DNA from: Bacteroidales bacterium Phil12
Lineage (GTDB): Bacteria > Bacteroidota > Bacteroidia > Bacteroidales > P3
NCBI GenBank assembly: GCA_002633275.1
Contig: NWBO01000141.1
Location: 21,635 to 85,634, forward strand
DNA length: 64,000 nucleotides
Direction of reading: 5' to 3'
Below, one piece after another: positions 42,441 through 51,769 of this stretch; position 1 is the first letter of the stretch, and the number at the start of each line of letters is the position of its first letter. A program made the translations under genes and the position numbers. Below the pieces are notes generated by a model that did not search any database, had not been told where the DNA came from, and saw nothing but the letters and a program-made list of their open reading frames with translations.

Positions 42441-43688
42441 ATGGCAACAATGCATACAACATTGATTATAGGTGGAGGAGCAAGCGGTCTTATGGCTGCC
42501 AACATCCTTAGTAAGGAAGGACAAAAGGTAATCCTCTTGGAAAAGAAACATCAATGCGGATTGAAATTGCGTATAACGGGGAAAGGACGTTGTAATCTTA
42601 CCAACGCTTGCGATAAAGACGAGTTTTTGAGCCATGTTTCCGATGCCGATTTCTTTGCACCCGCATTTTATTGGTTTGATAACAAAGATTTGATGAGTTT
42701 CTTTGAGCAAAAAGATATCGAACTCAAAGTTGAGCGTGGCAATAGGGTATATCCGGCAAGCGGTAAAGCCAACGATATTTTCTTTGCCCTATTGCAAGAT
42801 ATTGAGCACAACGAAAACGTTGAAATAATCAAGAACTGCGATGTTAAACACTTGATAATCGAAGACGGCAGGGCTATCGGTGTTGTTGCCAATAACCAAA
42901 GAATACTTGCCGACAACATTATTATATGTACAGGCGGCAGAACTTATCCAACGACCGGGGCAACTGGCGATGGCTACCGAATACTCAAACTGCTTAACCA
43001 TAAGATAACAAAGCCTTTGCCTGCATTGGTAGGACTTAGAACTCAAAGCGGTTATCCGTCGGAACTTCAAAATCTTGAAATCAAACACTGCAAAGTAACC
43101 ATAACCGACAAGAACAAAAACATCATAGCCTCACGTTTTGGCGATATGACCTTAGATGAATACGGCGTCAGCGGACCTATAATTCTTTCGCTCTCTCGTG
43201 ATATAGCCAAAGACTTTGATGCAGGCGAAGAGATGTTTCTTTCCATAGACTTTAAGCCGAAAATCGATAAAGACAAACTCTATCAAGAAATTCTTGCAGC
43301 CTTTAAGGAACGCAGAACCGAGAACGCAAGCAGTATTGTTCGCAAGTGGGTGCAAAAGCCATTGGTTAATGAAATCCTTTCAACGTGCAAAATTAATCCT
43401 AAGACTATGGGTTACAAACTGACGGAGCGAGATGCCAAAAGCCTTCTTTGGTATTTGAAATTCCGCAGCGAAGAAATCATAGGCGATATGGGTTGGAACG
43501 AAGCCATAATAACCAAGGGCGGCGTTGCTCTTAACGAAGTGGATAAACACACACTGCAAAGCAAGAAAATCAAAAACCTTTATATCACCGGCGAACTCTT
43601 GGATTTGGATGCCGACACGGGAGGTTACAATCTTCAAATAGCCTTTTCAACGGCGGCATTGGCTTGTAAAGCGATAGCCAACCAATAA
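42441..43688 (+). CDS. HI0933-family flavoprotein (YhiN-like)
   Basis: An uncharacterised FAD/NAD(P)-dependent oxidoreductase of the HI0933/YhiN family. Motifs: TLIIGGGASGLMAANIL with the ribose-binding Glu in VILLEKK, then the family signature KLRITGKGRCNLTN, the CTGGRTYPTTGATGDGYRI stretch, and the closing YITGELLDLDADTGGYNLQIAFSTA. Length 415 is typical. The alternative start three codons in (MHTTLIIGGG) is also possible. Function unknown, perhaps reduction of a small metabolite. Same direction as era and prfB with about 45-70 base gaps. Confidence 0.9.
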   Translation: MATMHTTLIIGGGASGLMAANILSKEGQKVILLEKKHQCGLKLRITGKGRCNLTNACDKDEFLSHVSDADFFAPAFYWFDNKDLMSFFEQKDIELKVERGNRVYPASGKANDIFFALLQDIEHNENVEIIKNCDVKHLIIEDGRAIGVVANNQRILADNIIICTGGRTYPTTGATGDGYRILKLLNHKITKPLPALVGLRTQSGYPSELQNLEIKHCKVTITDKNKNIIASRFGDMTLDEYGVSGPIILSLSRDIAKDFDAGEEMFLSIDFKPKIDKDKLYQEILAAFKERRTENASSIVRKWVQKPLVNEILSTCKINPKTMGYKLTERDAKSLLWYLKFRSEEIIGDMGWNEAIITKGGVALNEVDKHTLQSKKIKNLYITGELLDLDADTGGYNLQIAFSTAALACKAIANQ

Positions 43689-43732
43689 ATGCGAAAAGAT
43701 TATTATGTATAACAATAAAACATCTGTACAAT

Positions 43733-44819
43733 ATGACAACAGAAGAAACTATCAAAGATTTTGAACTTCGTCTTCAAGATCTATGGAGGTGTCTTTGACA
43801 TCGCCAATAAACAAAACACGATAAAGGAAAAGCAGACTTTAACCGAAGCCCCCGACTTTTGGAACGACCCGAAGCAAGCCGAAAAACTCCTTAAAGAGAT
43901 TTCATCGCTTAAAGATGTGGTAAATGAATACGAGAGTGTGCATTCTGCGTTTGAGGATTTGAAAGTCTTGAAAGAGTTCTTTGATATGGGCGAAGCCACG
44001 CAAGAAGAATTGGATGCGGATATGGATAAACTTGAAAGGCAAATCGAGAGTTTGGAATTTAAGAAGATGCTTGGAGCGGAGGAGGACACACTTGACGCTA
44101 TTTTGACCATAAACTCGGGAGCAGGCGGCACAGAGAGTTGCGATTGGGTGGCTATGCTTATGCGTATGTACATTCGTTGGGCGGAGCGTAACGGCTATAA
44201 AGTCGAAGAAGTCTCCTCACAAGAAGGCGACGTTGCGGGATATAAAAACGTTACCCTTGAAATCAGCGGCAAATACACTTACGGTTATCTTAAAGGAGAG
44301 AACGGTGTGCATCGTTTGGTGAGGTTGTCGCCTTTCGATGCGGCAAACAAACGTCATACGTCCTTTGCATCCGTGTATGCTTACCCGATAGTCGATGAAA
44401 ATATAGAGATAAACATCAACCCTGCCGACATAGAATGGGAGACATTCCGCTCATCCGGTCCCGGCGGACAGAACGTAAATAAGGTGGAAACGGCAGTTCG
44501 TTTGCATTACAAGCCAGAAAACATCATCATCGAGTGCCAACAGACGCGTTCGCAACTGCAAAACCGCGAGAAAGCACTGCAAATGCTGCGCTCCCAACTC
44601 TACGAACAGGAACTTAGAAAGAAACAAGAGAAGATTGCAGAGATAGAAGCAGGCAAAAAACGTGTGGAATGGGGCAGCCAAATTCGTTCCTACGTTTTGC
44701 ACCCTTATCATATGGTTAAGGACTTGCGAACTTCTTATGAGACATCGGACACAAGCGGCGTTTTGGACGGCGATTTGGACGCAATGATTAAGGCATACCT
44801 TATGCAATACGGCGGATAA
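43733..44819 (+). CDS. prfB: Peptide chain release factor 2, with programmed +1 frameshift
   Basis: RF2 ends translation at UGA and UAA. Translation starts at ATG 43733 and meets an in-frame TGA at 43796-43798 after 21 codons; decoding shifts by +1 on CTT-T to continue as GAC ATC GCC. The slip site CTTTGAC is preceded by a Shine-Dalgarno-like GGAGGT (43785-43790) with three bases between, the classical arrangement that lets RF2 level control its own synthesis. Downstream motifs: [12 protein letters not shown] (the RF2-specific SPF tripeptide) and the catalytic GGQ in [11 protein letters not shown]. Combined length is about 361 residues, normal for RF2. A terminator hairpin follows the gene. 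Confidence 0.97.
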
Positions 44820-44845
44820 ATAATATACGCTGACTATATAATCAG

Positions 44846-44885
44846 TCTCTTTAACTGTTTTATTGGTTAAAGAGAGTGTTTTATT
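44846..44885 (+). terminator. Terminator after prfB
   Basis: CTCTTTAAC (44847-44855) pairs with GTTAAAGAG (44866-44874), extended one pair outward, followed by GTGTTTTATTTG. Confidence 0.75.
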
Positions 44886-45015
44886 TGTGTCCCACACTGT
44901 TTTAGCGTGAGTTCTACGAAATTAATCAATATATTATCAAAAGATTAAATATTTTTAATACGCATATATGAATGATGTCGATAGCGTTTTATTTGTTGCC
45001 GCCCGACTTATATAT

Positions 45016-45540
45016 AATATAGTCCAATTTGTATTTGCCGAAGCCGAGTTTTTGTTTTCTGTTCTCTAATTTTTGTTTGGCGGAGGCGAAAAACGTGTTG
45101 AAAGCAGGCTGATTTGTGCGTGATACAGCCGTACTTTTTTCCAAGTCAGCCTGACAAATTTCCAAGTCAGCCTGAAACGTCCATCAAAGTTGCGCAACTT
45201 TGATGCACTTGTTGGGCTGACTTGGAAAAGTATAGGGCTGAGTTGAACGAGAGTCGGGCTGTTTTTAATTGAAAACTTCAAACCGCAAAACACAAACTTC
45301 AAACGGCAGAATTAAAATTTGAAAGCATAAAATAAAAAATTCAAGGGAATAAATAAGAAATGGGCGTTGTTGAATTAAAAGTTAAGAGCGTAAAGTGAAA
45401 AATTCAAACCATTGATTGAAGAACTCAAACCAAAGATTGAAAATTTCAAAGCATAAAATAAAAAATTCAGTATAAAGATTGAGAAATTGAAAATGTTGAA
45501 TGAAAAAGTAAGATTAAAAATTATGGAGTTAAGGTGTCGA
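45016..45540. repeat. Large gapless 21-base ladder (about 25 units) between prfB and comEC
   Basis: Unbroken 21-base steps over 525 bases, running over the comEC stop codon. Rows align in columns, for example CCAAGTCAGCCTGA twice, GGGCTGA/GTTG, then ten AT-rich rows around GAAAAATTCAAA. A central 22-base perfect palindrome (45183-45204, core TTGCGCAA) is flanked by CCAAGTCAGCC (45162-45172) and its inverse GGCTGACTTGG (45215-45225). A related array lies inverted at 63.64-64.00 kb. The part of the gap before 45016 holds only the prfB terminator and AT-rich DNA. Confidence 0.9.
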
Positions 45541-46810
45541 AAAGACGGGCAGCAGATAATAAAAAACTCATCTCGGTGTTGCAAATATCCGTAAGTAAGG
45601 GCTGAATCTGCGGTACGGACGAAAAAATCAATAGTGCTATCAATGAAATCAAAATTAATTGCATAAACGGAACAACCATCAAATTGGAAAGTAAAAACAT
45701 CAGTGGAAATGTGCCGAAATTAATGAGAATTATCGGTAAAGTTAAGACTTGTGCAGATGTTGTGGCGCAGATATTGGACGAAATGCCCTGTGTGAAATAA
45801 CTTTTTCGCCATATATCAGGGAAAAATCGCTCCATAAGGTAAGGACGTACGACGATAAGACCCAAAACAGCGAGAAACGACAATTGAAATGAAACATTGA
45901 ACAGCGTAAAAGGATTGAAACAAAGGAAGATAAAGGCTGCGATGTAAAGGATATTGAGGCTGTCTTCCGTGAAAATCAATAGATTTGAAGCGATAAGTAA
46001 GCACAGCATAATGGCAACTCTTATCGCCGAGGGCGTAAGTCCGACGATGAAAGCGATTGCCCAACAGATGATGATGCAAAGTGCTTTGCGTATTATGAAA
46101 AACGGTTTGGTTCGCGGCAGAAGTGCTTTAATAATGACGTTTATGGCGAGGATTATAAGCATTATATGCAGACCCGACACGCAGAGTATATGGGCAAGAC
46201 CCGAAGTGTTGAATTGGGAGCGAATGATTGGGTCTAAATCTTTTTTGTTTCCCAAAAGCAAAGCACACGCAAGGTCTTTTTGGTTGTCGCCCATTGCGGT
46301 GGATTGAATGGTGGATTGCAAAGTTTGGTTGGTTTGTTGGGCAAGGGCAATAAGTTTATTACCTCGATTGGCAGCGATTATCTGATAAGAGTTAATAAAA
46401 GTCTGGTCGTAAATTCTTTTATGCCGCATATATCGAACGTAGTTAAAGCCGCCGTTCGGAAAATTCTTTATGGGAGTAATGTCAGCGGAAGAAACAATAA
46501 CGTCGCCGTAATTCAACAACTTGTTTTTGGCTCCGTAGGCGTTGTTCTTTGGGATATATATCTTGATTTTGCCGTCGGTGGGAAGCCATCGGGCGGTTGC
46601 GGTATCGTAAAAGCCGATGATTTTAGCGAGATATGAGTAGGTTTCAGGGCTTTCTTTTGGAGAGTCGATGATAAGATACTTGAAAATATTGCTTTGGTCA
46701 AGGTGTTTGGTGTAATGGTCGCGAAGGATAAGGGTGGGGAAGAGTGCATCGACGAGTAAAGTCAAAAGAATAAGGGCGATTAAGGGAATAACAATTGGGC
46801 GTTTAAGCAT
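45521..46810 (-). CDS. ComEC/Rec2-family competence membrane protein
   Basis: Inner-membrane channel for uptake of single-stranded DNA in natural transformation. A 429-residue protein with about eight membrane spans; the competence domain has the characteristic GLAHILCVSGLHIMLI and, further on, VGLTPSAIRVAIMLCLL and FNVSFQLSFLAVLGLI. The N-terminal OB-like periplasmic domain (residues 50-165) is present; the C-terminal beta-lactamase-like nuclease domain of Bacillus ComEC is absent, as in many Bacteroidota. The last residues (LFDTLTP) and the stop codon are encoded by a ladder unit. Whether competence functions here is unknown. Confidence 0.88.
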   Translation of the reverse strand: MLKRPIVIPLIALILLTLLVDALFPTLILRDHYTKHLDQSNIFKYLIIDSPKESPETYSYLAKIIGFYDTATARWLPTDGKIKIYIPKNNAYGAKNKLLNYGDVIVSSADITPIKNFPNGGFNYVRYMRHKRIYDQTFINSYQIIAANRGNKLIALAQQTNQTLQSTIQSTAMGDNQKDLACALLLGNKKDLDPIIRSQFNTSGLAHILCVSGLHIMLIILAINVIIKALLPRTKPFFIIRKALCIIICWAIAFIVGLTPSAIRVAIMLCLLIASNLLIFTEDSLNILYIAAFIFLCFNPFTLFNVSFQLSFLAVLGLIVVRPYLMERFFPDIWRKSYFTQGISSNICATTSAQVLTLPIILINFGTFPLMFLLSNLMVVPFMQLILISLIALLIFSSVPQIQPLLTDICNTEMSFLLSAARLFDTLTP

Positions 46811-46939
46811 TTCGGATATGGTTTTGCGGTTATGATTACGATTGTTAAGGCGACGAATATGACAATCAAAGAAAGAAAAGTTAAAGCCGCACGCTGTTAA
46901 TGATATGTACGGCTTTATGTGTTCGATATATCAAATAAA

Positions 46940-47806
46940 TTACTTTAATCCCGACTGAATAAAGGCTTTTTCTGCCATATAAGAAGAACGAACAAGAGGA
47001 CCGGACTCCACATTCTTAAAGCCCATCTGCATACCTATCTCACGATATTTGGCAAACTGTTCGGGGGTAACGTACTCCACAACGTCCAAATGTTTCTTTG
47101 TCGGCTGCAAATATTGTCCGATTGTGAATAACGAAACGCCTACATTCCTTACGTCTTGCATAAGTTCGATAACTTCGCTCTGTGTCTCGCCCAATCCGAC
47201 CATAATACCCGTTTTTGTAATAAAGCCTTTGTCGGCAGAATGTTTCAATGTTCGCAAACTTACATCATATTTGGCACGGGAACGTGTGGCATCGCTTAGT
47301 CGTTTGACGGTTTCCATATTGTGAGAAAACACATTTGGCTTGGACGACAAAACAATATCAATCAAATCTTCTCTGCCGTCAAAATCAGGGGTAAGAATTT
47401 CAATTGTCGTGTTAGGATTTTCCTTTCGTATGGCCTCAACGGTTTGACGCCAGTGTTCGGCTCCCTTATCCTCCAAATCATCTCTATCGACGGAAGTTAT
47501 AACGCAGTGATTAAGTTTCATCAACTTCACGCTCTGAGCCACTTTCATCGGTTCATTGCTATCCAACGGCAGTGGTTTACCTGTCATTGTCGCACAAAAC
47601 TTACACGAACGGGTGCATATCTCGCCTCCTATCATAAACGTCGCAGTACCGATGCCCCAGCATTTGGACGCATTGGGGCAGTGTCCGGAAGAACATATAG
47701 TATGGAGTTTGTTCATCTCCACAACTTTCTTCACTTCGGTGTATCTCTCGCCGGTTTCCAATGATATTTTTAACCAAGAAGGTTTCCTTTTTGCGTTATC
47801 CATCAT
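46940..47806 (-). CDS. lipA: Lipoyl synthase
   Basis: Radical SAM enzyme that inserts two sulfur atoms into protein-bound octanoyl groups to form lipoate. It has both iron-sulfur clusters: the auxiliary one in CSSGHCPNASKCWG (Cys-x4-Cys-x5-Cys) and the radical SAM one in CTRSCKFC (CxxxCxxC). The closing serine ligand is in SGPLVRSSYMA. Length 288 is normal. Lipoate is needed for 2-oxoacid dehydrogenases or the glycine cleavage system, none of which is in this window. It lies downstream of rnc with a ladder unit between. Confidence 0.96.
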   Translation of the reverse strand: MMDNAKRKPSWLKISLETGERYTEVKKVVEMNKLHTICSSGHCPNASKCWGIGTATFMIGGEICTRSCKFCATMTGKPLPLDSNEPMKVAQSVKLMKLNHCVITSVDRDDLEDKGAEHWRQTVEAIRKENPNTTIEILTPDFDGREDLIDIVLSSKPNVFSHNMETVKRLSDATRSRAKYDVSLRTLKHSADKGFITKTGIMVGLGETQSEVIELMQDVRNVGVSLFTIGQYLQPTKKHLDVVEYVTPEQFAKYREIGMQMGFKNVESGPLVRSSYMAEKAFIQSGLK

Positions 47807-47835
47807 GTATCGTTTTTTGTTGTTTAATAAAAAAT

Positions 47836-47877
47836 AAATAATGTTAAACGTCCGTCAAATAGTGTGAGACTATATTT
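47836..47877. repeat. 21-base ladder repeat, site 7 (3' of rnc)
   Basis: Two units starting AAATAATGTTAAACG and AAATAGTGTGAGAC. The shortest intergenic site. Confidence 0.55.
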
Positions 47878-47921
47878 TATTGTTTAGCCTTATCGTTATT
47901 CGCAAGTTGGGAAGTCTATGT

Positions 47922-48668
47922 TTATTTGTAGTCATCTACGTTTATAATGTCGCTATCCACCAAACGTTTGAACGTTTTCTCGCTTGCAAGTTGCTCCGCC
48001 GCTTTGATGGAATAGGCTACTGCTGTCTCTTGCGGGAAATTGTCGATAAAGATTTGGACTTTGTATTGCTTACGTTTATCTTGTTCGGAAACATTAATTA
48101 CGGCGTAAGACACTTTATGACGTGTTTTTTGTCCCCAATCGATAATCTTGCTTTTGTAATTCCAATCCTTTGTTTCAACGTCGGAGATGTCAAGATAGGA
48201 AGTAAAGATGCGGTTGATTAATACTTTGTATGTGAAATCGTAGCCTTTGTCCAAATATATCGCACCTGTCAAGGCCTCGAAAGCATCGCCACTCATGGAA
48301 ATAAATCCACCGCCGCGACCATGCGTGTATTCTATCAGTTGAGACAAACCTATCTTCTTGGATAAAGCATTAAGGCTTGCACGACTTACAATCTTGGAGC
48401 GCATCTCGGTAAGGAAGCCCTCGCCTTGATGAGGGTACTTTTTGAAAAGATAATCGCCGATAATGGTACTTAAAACCGTGTCGCCCAAATATTCCAAACG
48501 TTCGTTATTTATCTTATTGCCCTTTGCGTCTTTGTGAGACTTGGATTTGTGAATAAGAGCGGTTTTATACAAAAGAATATTCTCGGGTTTAAGCCCAAGA
48601 ATATTCCTAAGAAATTTCAATAATTCTTTATCTTGTTCTGTTTTCGTTTTTCTAAAAAACAAGAACAT
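47922..48668 (-). CDS. rnc: Ribonuclease III
   Basis: Double-stranded RNA endonuclease that processes rRNA precursors and controls many mRNAs. Start placed at 48668 (MFLFFRKTKTEQDKEL), one base after the fabF stop codon; the longer frame runs back into fabF. The catalytic signature is NNERLEYLGDTVLS (about residues 60-73, with the essential Glu and Asp), and the downstream acidic pair is in SGDAFEALTGAIYLD. A dsRNA-binding domain occupies the last 70 residues, ending in AAEQLASEKTFKRL. Length about 248. Part of the acpP-fabF-rnc operon. Confidence 0.95.
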   Translation of the reverse strand: MFLFFRKTKTEQDKELLKFLRNILGLKPENILLYKTALIHKSKSHKDAKGNKINNERLEYLGDTVLSTIIGDYLFKKYPHQGEGFLTEMRSKIVSRASLNALSKKIGLSQLIEYTHGRGGGFISMSGDAFEALTGAIYLDKGYDFTYKVLINRIFTSYLDISDVETKDWNYKSKIIDWGQKTRHKVSYAVINVSEQDKRKQYKVQIFIDNFPQETAVAYSIKAAEQLASEKTFKRLVDSDIINVDDYK

Positions 48669-48669
48669 A

Positions 48670-49917
48670 CTATTCAATCTTTTTAAGTACCAATGATGCG
48701 TTATGACCTCCGAAGCCAAAAGTATTGCTTATGGCTGCACGAATATCACGTTTTTGTGCTTTATTGAACGTGTAGTTCAATTCAGGTAATGCGTCATCAT
48801 CAGTGAAGTGGTTGATTGTAGGAGGAACGATACCATTCTTTATAGCCAAAGCAGTTGCCACAGTTTCTATTGCACCTGCCGCTCCAAGAAGATGTCCCGT
48901 CATTGATTTCGTGGAATTGATATTGATGTTCTTTGCATACTCGCCGAACAAACTTGATATGGCGTTAATCTCGGCAATATCTCCCAGCGGTGTTGATGTT
49001 CCGTGAGTGTTGATGTGGTCAATATCTTCGAGTTTCAACCCTGCTTCTTCGATTGCCAAAGCCATAGCACGTTTTGCTCCCAATCCCTCAGGGTGCGGTG
49101 CTGTCATGTGATGAGCATCTGCGGTCAAACCTGTACCGGCCAATTCAGCATAGATTTTTGCACCTCTTGCCTTAGCGTGTTCGTATTCCTCCAATATCAA
49201 AGCGCCTGCACCTTCTCCAAGAACGAAACCATCTCTATCCTTATCAAACGGACGAGAAGCCGTCTTCGGGTCATCGTTTCTTTGGCTTATGGCTTTCATT
49301 GAAGAAAATCCACCCAAACCTGCATGAGTGATTGCTGCTTCGCTACCACCTGCAAGCATAACCTTAGCTTTACCCAATTTGATATACATAAAAGACTCCG
49401 CCAAAGCATGTGCAGAAGACGCACAAGCACTTACCGTGCAAAAATTAGGACCACGAAAACCATATTTGATAGATATATGACCTGCACAAATATCGGCAAT
49501 CATCTTTGGAATAAAGAAAGGAGAGAAACGCAAAGTGCCATCACCTTGAACAAAACTTGTAACCTCTTCTTCAAAAGTTTGTATTCCACCAATACCAGAT
49601 GCCCATATAACACCGGCAAAGTCTTTATCTATTTTTTCTAAGTCCAATCCGCTATCTTGAACTGCTTGGTCGGCAGCAACGATACCGAATTGCGAAAATC
49701 TATCGTATTTTCTAATCTCTTTTCTGTCAAAATACTGACCACCATCGAAGTTTTTAACTTCACAAGCGAAAGTGGTCTTTGCATTTGTCGCATCAAAAAG
49801 CGTAATAGGTGCAGCACCACTCACACCATTAACCAATCCTTGCCAATATTCCTCAGCATTGTTGCCTATTGGTGTGAGAGCGCCTATACCCGTGATTACA
49901 ACACGTTTCATTTCCAT
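48670..49917 (-). CDS. fabF: 3-oxoacyl-ACP synthase II
   Basis: Condensing enzyme of fatty acid elongation: adds malonyl-ACP to acyl-ACP. The catalytic triad is complete: Cys in TVSACASSAHALAES (about residue 163), His in INTHGTSTPLGD and His in STKSMTGHLLGAAGA. The start RVVITGIGALTPIGN and the end GGHNASLVLKKIE are typical. Length 415 is the norm. It lies 21 bases after acpP and ends one base before rnc starts, an operon kept across many bacteria. Confidence 0.97.
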   Translation of the reverse strand: MEMKRVVITGIGALTPIGNNAEEYWQGLVNGVSGAAPITLFDATNAKTTFACEVKNFDGGQYFDRKEIRKYDRFSQFGIVAADQAVQDSGLDLEKIDKDFAGVIWASGIGGIQTFEEEVTSFVQGDGTLRFSPFFIPKMIADICAGHISIKYGFRGPNFCTVSACASSAHALAESFMYIKLGKAKVMLAGGSEAAITHAGLGGFSSMKAISQRNDDPKTASRPFDKDRDGFVLGEGAGALILEEYEHAKARGAKIYAELAGTGLTADAHHMTAPHPEGLGAKRAMALAIEEAGLKLEDIDHINTHGTSTPLGDIAEINAISSLFGEYAKNININSTKSMTGHLLGAAGAIETVATALAIKNGIVPPTINHFTDDDALPELNYTFNKAQKRDIRAAISNTFGFGGHNASLVLKKIE

Positions 49918-49938
49918 AATAGAACGAAATGAAATTAA

Positions 49939-50175
49939 TTATTTATTAGCGTTTTCTATGTAAGCGATAGCATCACCTACTGTTGCAATCTTTTGAGCAT
50001 CGTCATCAGGAATTGAAATATTGAATTCTTTTTCAAGTTCCATTATCAACTCAACTGTATCCAATGAGTCAGCACCTAAATCACTTGTAAAATTTGCCTC
50101 AGGTGTAACCTGGCTCTCTTCAACGCCTAACTTATCTACGACGATAGCTATTACTTTTTTTGCAATTTCTGACAT
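49939..50175 (-). CDS. acpP: Acyl carrier protein
   Basis: Small acidic carrier of growing fatty acyl chains. The 4'-phosphopantetheine attachment Ser37 is in the signature [10 protein letters not shown]. Length 78 is standard. It is the first gene of the acpP-fabF-rnc operon, consistent with the high expression needed for ACP. The upstream 321-base gap separates it from the divergent PurN-GuaD gene. Confidence 0.97.
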   Translation of the reverse strand: MSEIAKKVIAIVVDKLGVEESQVTPEANFTSDLGADSLDTVELIMELEKEFNISIPDDDAQKIATVGDAIAYIENANK

Positions 50176-50276
50176 AACTTTTAAAATTTATTAGTTAAAA
50201 ATTAGAATTGCAAAGTTGCAATAAATTTTTCAATTCAGCAAGAAAAAGAGCCTGAAAACGACACTTTTGAAAATTT

Positions 50277-50430
50277 TACCTTTGTAAATCAAAGTTTTAT
50301 GAAATTTAATTTTTGGTGTAAATGTGTAAATTTTTTCGAGTTTTACCTTGACTTTATTGTGTAATTTTACAAAATATGAGCCTCTTGAAAAATTTTTTGC
50401 CGTTTTTTAAGTTATTATTGTGTATTTTTG
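50277..50430 (+). promoter_or_regulatory. AT-rich gap with candidate -7 boxes for the PurN-GuaD gene
   Basis: The gap 50176-50496 is very AT-rich and holds no gene. Plus-strand -7 matches occur at 50277-50284 (TACCTTTG) and 50423-50430 (TATTTTTG); the second has a TTTG 23 bases upstream and is nearer the start at 50497. No clear match is seen for acpP on the other strand. Confidence 0.4.
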
Positions 50431-50496
50431 TTTTCTGTAAAGAATACTTATATTTATACCGAAAATAAATACACAAATTAATTAATATCAAATCGT

Positions 50497-51510
50497 ATGA
50501 AGAGACTTGCTTTATTTGCATCGGGAAACGGCACAAACGTCCAACAAATCAGCGAATATTTCAAAGACAGCAAAGAAATCAAAGTTGATTGTGTTGTTGT
50601 CAATAAACAGAATATATATGTAATCGAAAGGGCTAAGAATTTGAATCTTGATTGCTTTTATTTCAATAGAGAGGATTTTTATAAAACCGACAAGGTTCTT
50701 AATCTTATGCGTCAAAGACAAATAGATTATATCATCTTGGCGGGATTTTTATGGTTGATTCCAAATAATCTTATCTCCAATTACGACCACAAGATAATAA
50801 ATATTCACCCTGCGTTATTGCCTAATTATGGTGGCAAAGGTATGTATGGTCATCATGTTCATGAGGCTGTTATCAAAGCCAAAGAAAAACAAAGCGGCAT
50901 AACAATACATTATGTCAATGACAAATATGATTCCGGCGATATAATTTTTCAGGCCGTTTGCGAAGTAAAACCGACAGACACGGCTGACGATTTAGCGGCG
51001 AGTATCCATCTATTGGAAAAAACTTATTTTCCAAAAGTTATTGAACAAACAATTTTCTTGCAAACGACAATAGAAATGGCAAAACAAAATATTGTCAATA
51101 ATGTCGGAGGACCGTTTGCGGCTCTTATTGTCAAAAACAGAGAAATCATAGCAAGTGCAACTAATACCGTAACCTCAACCAACGACCCTACCGCCCACGC
51201 AGAAGTTAATGCCATTCGTAAGGCTTGCGAAAAAATTCAAAATTTCGACCTTTCGGGTTGCGAGATATACACTTCTTGCGAGCCTTGTCCTATGTGTTTA
51301 AGTGCTATTTATTGGGCGAGAATCGATAAAATATATTTTGCAGGTGATAAAGACGATGCGAAAAGTGGGGATTTTGACGATTCATTTATATATAACCAAA
51401 TTTCATTGGATAAAGCCGACAGAGAAATAAAAAGTGTTCAGTTTTTGAAAAAAATGGGCAAAGAACCTTTTGAAGTTTGGAACAATAAAAAAGATAGAAT
51501 ACATTATTAA
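50497..51510 (+). CDS. Fusion of PurN (GAR transformylase) and GuaD (guanine deaminase)
   Basis: Two purine enzymes in one 337-residue chain. Residues 1-185 are PurN, which formylates glycinamide ribonucleotide: FASGNGTNVQQI at the start, IINIHPALLPNYGGKGMYG with the catalytic Asn and His, and the catalytic Asp in YDSGDIIFQ. Residues 190-337 are a guanine deaminase of the cytidine deaminase fold: GGPFAALIVKN, zinc His and Glu in DPTAHAEVNAIRKAC, two Cys in SCEPCPMC, and FDDSFIYNQI. Both halves keep their active residues, so both may work. One continuous frame with no stop or shift suggests a real fusion. Neither part is common next to the other. Confidence 0.9.
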   Translation: MKRLALFASGNGTNVQQISEYFKDSKEIKVDCVVVNKQNIYVIERAKNLNLDCFYFNREDFYKTDKVLNLMRQRQIDYIILAGFLWLIPNNLISNYDHKIINIHPALLPNYGGKGMYGHHVHEAVIKAKEKQSGITIHYVNDKYDSGDIIFQAVCEVKPTDTADDLAASIHLLEKTYFPKVIEQTIFLQTTIEMAKQNIVNNVGGPFAALIVKNREIIASATNTVTSTNDPTAHAEVNAIRKACEKIQNFDLSGCEIYTSCEPCPMCLSAIYWARIDKIYFAGDKDDAKSGDFDDSFIYNQISLDKADREIKSVQFLKKMGKEPFEVWNNKKDRIHY

Positions 51511-51592
51511 TACGATAGTGTCAATAAATAACAGATGTGATTAAAACAGTAGGTGTAATAATCAATTTATCTTTATTTACGTGATGTTATTC

Positions 51593-51718
51593 AAATAGTG
51601 TCCCCAACTAATAAAATAATTAGGGACACTGTTTTATTAATCTCAATGATTAGCAAAATAGTGTTAAACATTGTTAAAGTGATTAGTGATATGGCTAAAA
51701 TCACTTCAATTTCGTAAG
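51593..51718. repeat. 21-base ladder repeat, site 8 (3' of PurN-GuaD)
   Basis: Six 21-base steps. GTGTCCC and GGGACAC in the first two units are inverted. The words AGTGTTAAACATT, TCTCAATGATTAG and TGATATGGCT recur from sites 1, 4, 5 and 6. Confidence 0.8.
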
Positions 51719-51736
51719 TCGTATTCAATAATTTTG

Positions 51737-51744
51737 TAATTTTG
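51737..51744 (+). promoter_or_regulatory. -7 promoter element for mtnN-luxS
   Basis: TAATTTTG, 25 bases before the mtnN start and directly after the ladder. The -33 position falls inside the last ladder unit. Confidence 0.5.
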
Positions 51745-51769
51745 CGTGTAATAACAGTTGTGATATAAA

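Noticed and set aside
43761..43796. prfB start at 43761 in the main frame
   Set aside because: The slip site CTTTGAC with upstream GGAGGT shows translation begins at 43733 in another frame and shifts.
45066..45302. Minus-strand ORF of 78 codons over the 45 kb array
   Set aside because: It is translation of ladder DNA, which stays open because units are seven codons long; the similar ORF at 63760-63966 on the plus strand reflects the same repeat.
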